A stretch of DNA of 64,000 nucleotides from positions 186,115 to 250,114 of the forward strand of contig NZ_ATTQ01000001.1 in NCBI RefSeq assembly GCF_000419765.1, written 5' to 3'. The notes under the pieces were generated by a model, which had not been told where the DNA came from, searched no databases, and saw only the letters and a list, made by a program, of their open reading frames with translations. A program made the translations under genes and the position numbers. Origin of the DNA: Rhizobium mongolense USDA 1844. Its GTDB lineage: Bacteria; Pseudomonadota; Alphaproteobacteria; Rhizobiales; Rhizobiaceae. How positions within the stretch are numbered: the stretch's first letter is position 1; each line of letters begins with the position of its first letter. Below, piece by piece: positions 62,777 through 64,000 of this stretch.

Positions 62777-63450
62777 TCATCGGATGGCTGTTGCGAGCGA
62801 GACCCGCGGATGACCTGTGTTGGACAGCCTGGCGACGAGATCGCTGTCACTGAACAGGTCCTGCGCCTTGAGCAAAGTCCGATGCGCGCCGTCGTCCACG
62901 ATCAATCCGGTACGCCGTTGACTGCGAACTCACGCATCAGAGCGCGCGCTGAGGCCATGCGCTCTCGGTTAGCAGCCAGCAGATCGGAATCGGGAGAAGC
63001 GAGGCGGGGTGCCGCCGCACCAAGCCCGACACTGGCCAGCACGTTCTGCAGTTCGGACATGTCCGTGACATCGCGGCCTGAAATATAGCGCGCCTCCTGG
63101 ATGTACCGGAGCGCATCGAGCTCGTGCTTCGGTGCTGTCAGGGCAACGGCAGTCAGTGCCAGTGTGGCCGGAGCGGAATCCAGCATACCGCCTGTTGCGA
63201 GAACCTGGCTCCGATAAAGATCGCTAAACCGCTGCCCCGTGAGGCTTCCGATGCGCTGGTCGTTTGACCAGGCGAAGGCGGCGAATCGCTCGTCCATCGA
63301 CCTAGCGCCGGAATCGGAAAACAGACCGGTCGGGGCGAGCGTGATTGTCAGATCAGGTACCGCGGCGAGCTGCGCGAGCAGCGGCGATGCGCCATAGCAC
63401 CAACCGCAAAGGGGATCGAAGAGAGGGGTGATGTGGCTCTTGCCAGTCAT
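62777..63450 (-). pseudogene. DsbA-family thioredoxin-like protein with C-terminal frameshift
   Basis: From 63450 the protein reads MTGKSHITPLFDPLCGWCYG with a CGWC redox motif, then RIGSLTGQRFSDLYRSQVLA and MREFAVNGVPD, where a stop comes at 62902. The normal continuation, LIVDDGAHRTLLKAQDLFSD then LVARLSNTGHPRVSLATAIR and stop at 62777, is in another frame, so an indel lies near 62905. The missing 46 or so residues include the last part of the thioredoxin fold after the cis-Pro (VNGVP). Function in the operon is oxidoreductase-like; real decay or sequencing error. Confidence 0.8.
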
Positions 63451-63509
63451 GTCGGCTCCTTCGTGGCCATAGATGACATGCGCCGATTAGAACGAGAAGA
63501 TCGATAAAA

Positions 63510-64000
63510 ATGACAGAATGTATGCTAAAAACTGACAATAAAATCGGAGGGCACTATGCAGAAGCGATCAATTTCAATCGCCTAGCCTATTTTGTGGCCG
63601 TCGTTGACGCGGGATCGTTTACGAGAGCTGCGGAATACCTGGGCATCACCAAGGCGGTTGTCAGCCAGCAGGTCGCGAAGCTTGAACAGGAGGTCGGCAC
63701 CACCTTGCTGATGCGCACCACGCGGCGGGTGCAGGCGACTGAAGCTGGGCTGTTTTTTCATGCCCGATGCGTCTCGATCCTGCGCGAGGCAGGGGACGCC
63801 CTGGGAGAGTTGGCTCAAGGCAGGACCAGACCCAAGGGCCTTCTGAGGATCACCGCCCCCTACGACTACGGCACCTCGGTCGTCGTGCCCTTGGTCACCG
63901 CCTTCAGCCAGCGCTATAACGATTGCAAGGTGGAACTGAACCTCAGCGACAAGATGGTTGATCTGGTTGCCGACAACATGGACCTTGCCATTCGCGTCGG
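63510..64000 (+). CDS. LysR-family regulator, N-terminal part
   Basis: Truncated by the right edge. NFNRLAYFVAVVDAGSFTRA, EYLGITKAVVSQQVAKLEQE and VGTTLLMRTTRRV are the LysR helix-turn-helix and linker; PKGLLRITAPYDYGTSVVVP begins the effector domain. Two in-frame ATGs (63510, 63522) give an unusually long N-terminus. A GGAGG is followed by ATG at 63556, which would be the expected start but is in a different frame, so a one-base insertion may lie between 63558 and 63575. It is divergent from the DsbA-GlcG-MBL-SnoaL operon and probably regulates it. Confidence 0.85.
   Translation, partial: MTECMLKTDNKIGGHYAEAINFNRLAYFVAVVDAGSFTRAAEYLGITKAVVSQQVAKLEQEVGTTLLMRTTRRVQATEAGLFFHARCVSILREAGDALGELAQGRTRPKGLLRITAPYDYGTSVVVPLVTAFSQRYNDCKVELNLSDKMVDLVADNMDLAIRV

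Overview
The window reads as accessory or plasmid-type DNA of an alphaproteobacterium of the Rhizobiales (Rhizobium, Agrobacterium, Ensifer or Mesorhizobium type). The basis is the gene families: inositol catabolism with a sugar ABC transporter, many ABC uptake operons each beside its own LacI or IclR regulator, nfeD-slipin, a split carboxylase/5-oxoprolinase operon, and VapBC, DUF1778-GNAT and ParS-RES toxin-antitoxin modules. Genus cannot be fixed from the sequence alone. I saw no tRNA, rRNA or CRISPR array.

Layout. 1-6426: inositol-type operon on the minus strand (iolC, idhA, a sugar-isomerase TIM barrel, ABC ATPase, permease, binding protein) with a divergent LacI regulator and an array of four pseudo-palindromic operator-like sites between them. 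6427-8760: a scar with remnants of an SRAP protein and an alpha/beta hydrolase, plus one unrecognised gene. 8848-12190: membrane-proteolysis operon nfeD, slipin, site-2 protease. 12598-15040: a small membrane protein, a CDF metal exporter, another small membrane protein, and a decayed ParS/RES toxin-antitoxin module. 15339-25991: an oligosaccharide regulon that looks pectin directed (binding protein, an unrecognised 836-residue lyase-like protein, GH105, GH28, MalK/F/G-type transporter, LacI). 26445-31956: amino-acid regulon (D-threonine aldolase-like enzyme, polar amino acid ABC transporter, RidA, IclR). 32683-40571: a ten-gene minus-strand operon (accB, accC, a degenerate biotinyl protein, pxpB, pxpC, pxpA, amino acid ABC transporter, RraA-type aldolase). 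41186-42790: intact VapBC and a DUF1778-GNAT module with a broken toxin. 43484-47828: an oxidoreductase, tauABC-type transporter and a 41-residue membrane protein. 47960-62210: mosaic accessory DNA with IS110, IS3 and DDE transposase remnants, an adenylation/carrier/acyltransferase fusion protein, a Phd-PIN toxin-antitoxin pair, a second acyltransferase, fragments of RTX and LigD genes, a dienelactone hydrolase and an APH-like protein. 60913-64000: four-gene operon (DsbA-like with a frameshift, GlcG/HbpS-like, MBL-like, SnoaL-like) with a divergent LysR regulator that runs off the end.

How it works together. Most of the window is nutrient scavenging: each operon pairs a periplasmic binding protein and ABC transporter with the enzymes for the imported compound and a local regulator. 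The most unusual items are the single-chain adenylation-carrier-acyltransferase protein at 49487-52084, the 836-residue toroid-type protein at 16816-19326 ahead of GH105, and the carboxylase operon at 34317-40571, whose parts match a urea carboxylase taken apart and which carries a second biotinyl protein without its lysine.

Caution. Several genes carry single-base frameshifts (GNAT twice, RES, an ABC ATPase, DsbA, a small ORF at 56744). Some are probably real decay, but residual assembly indels are possible and should be ruled out first.
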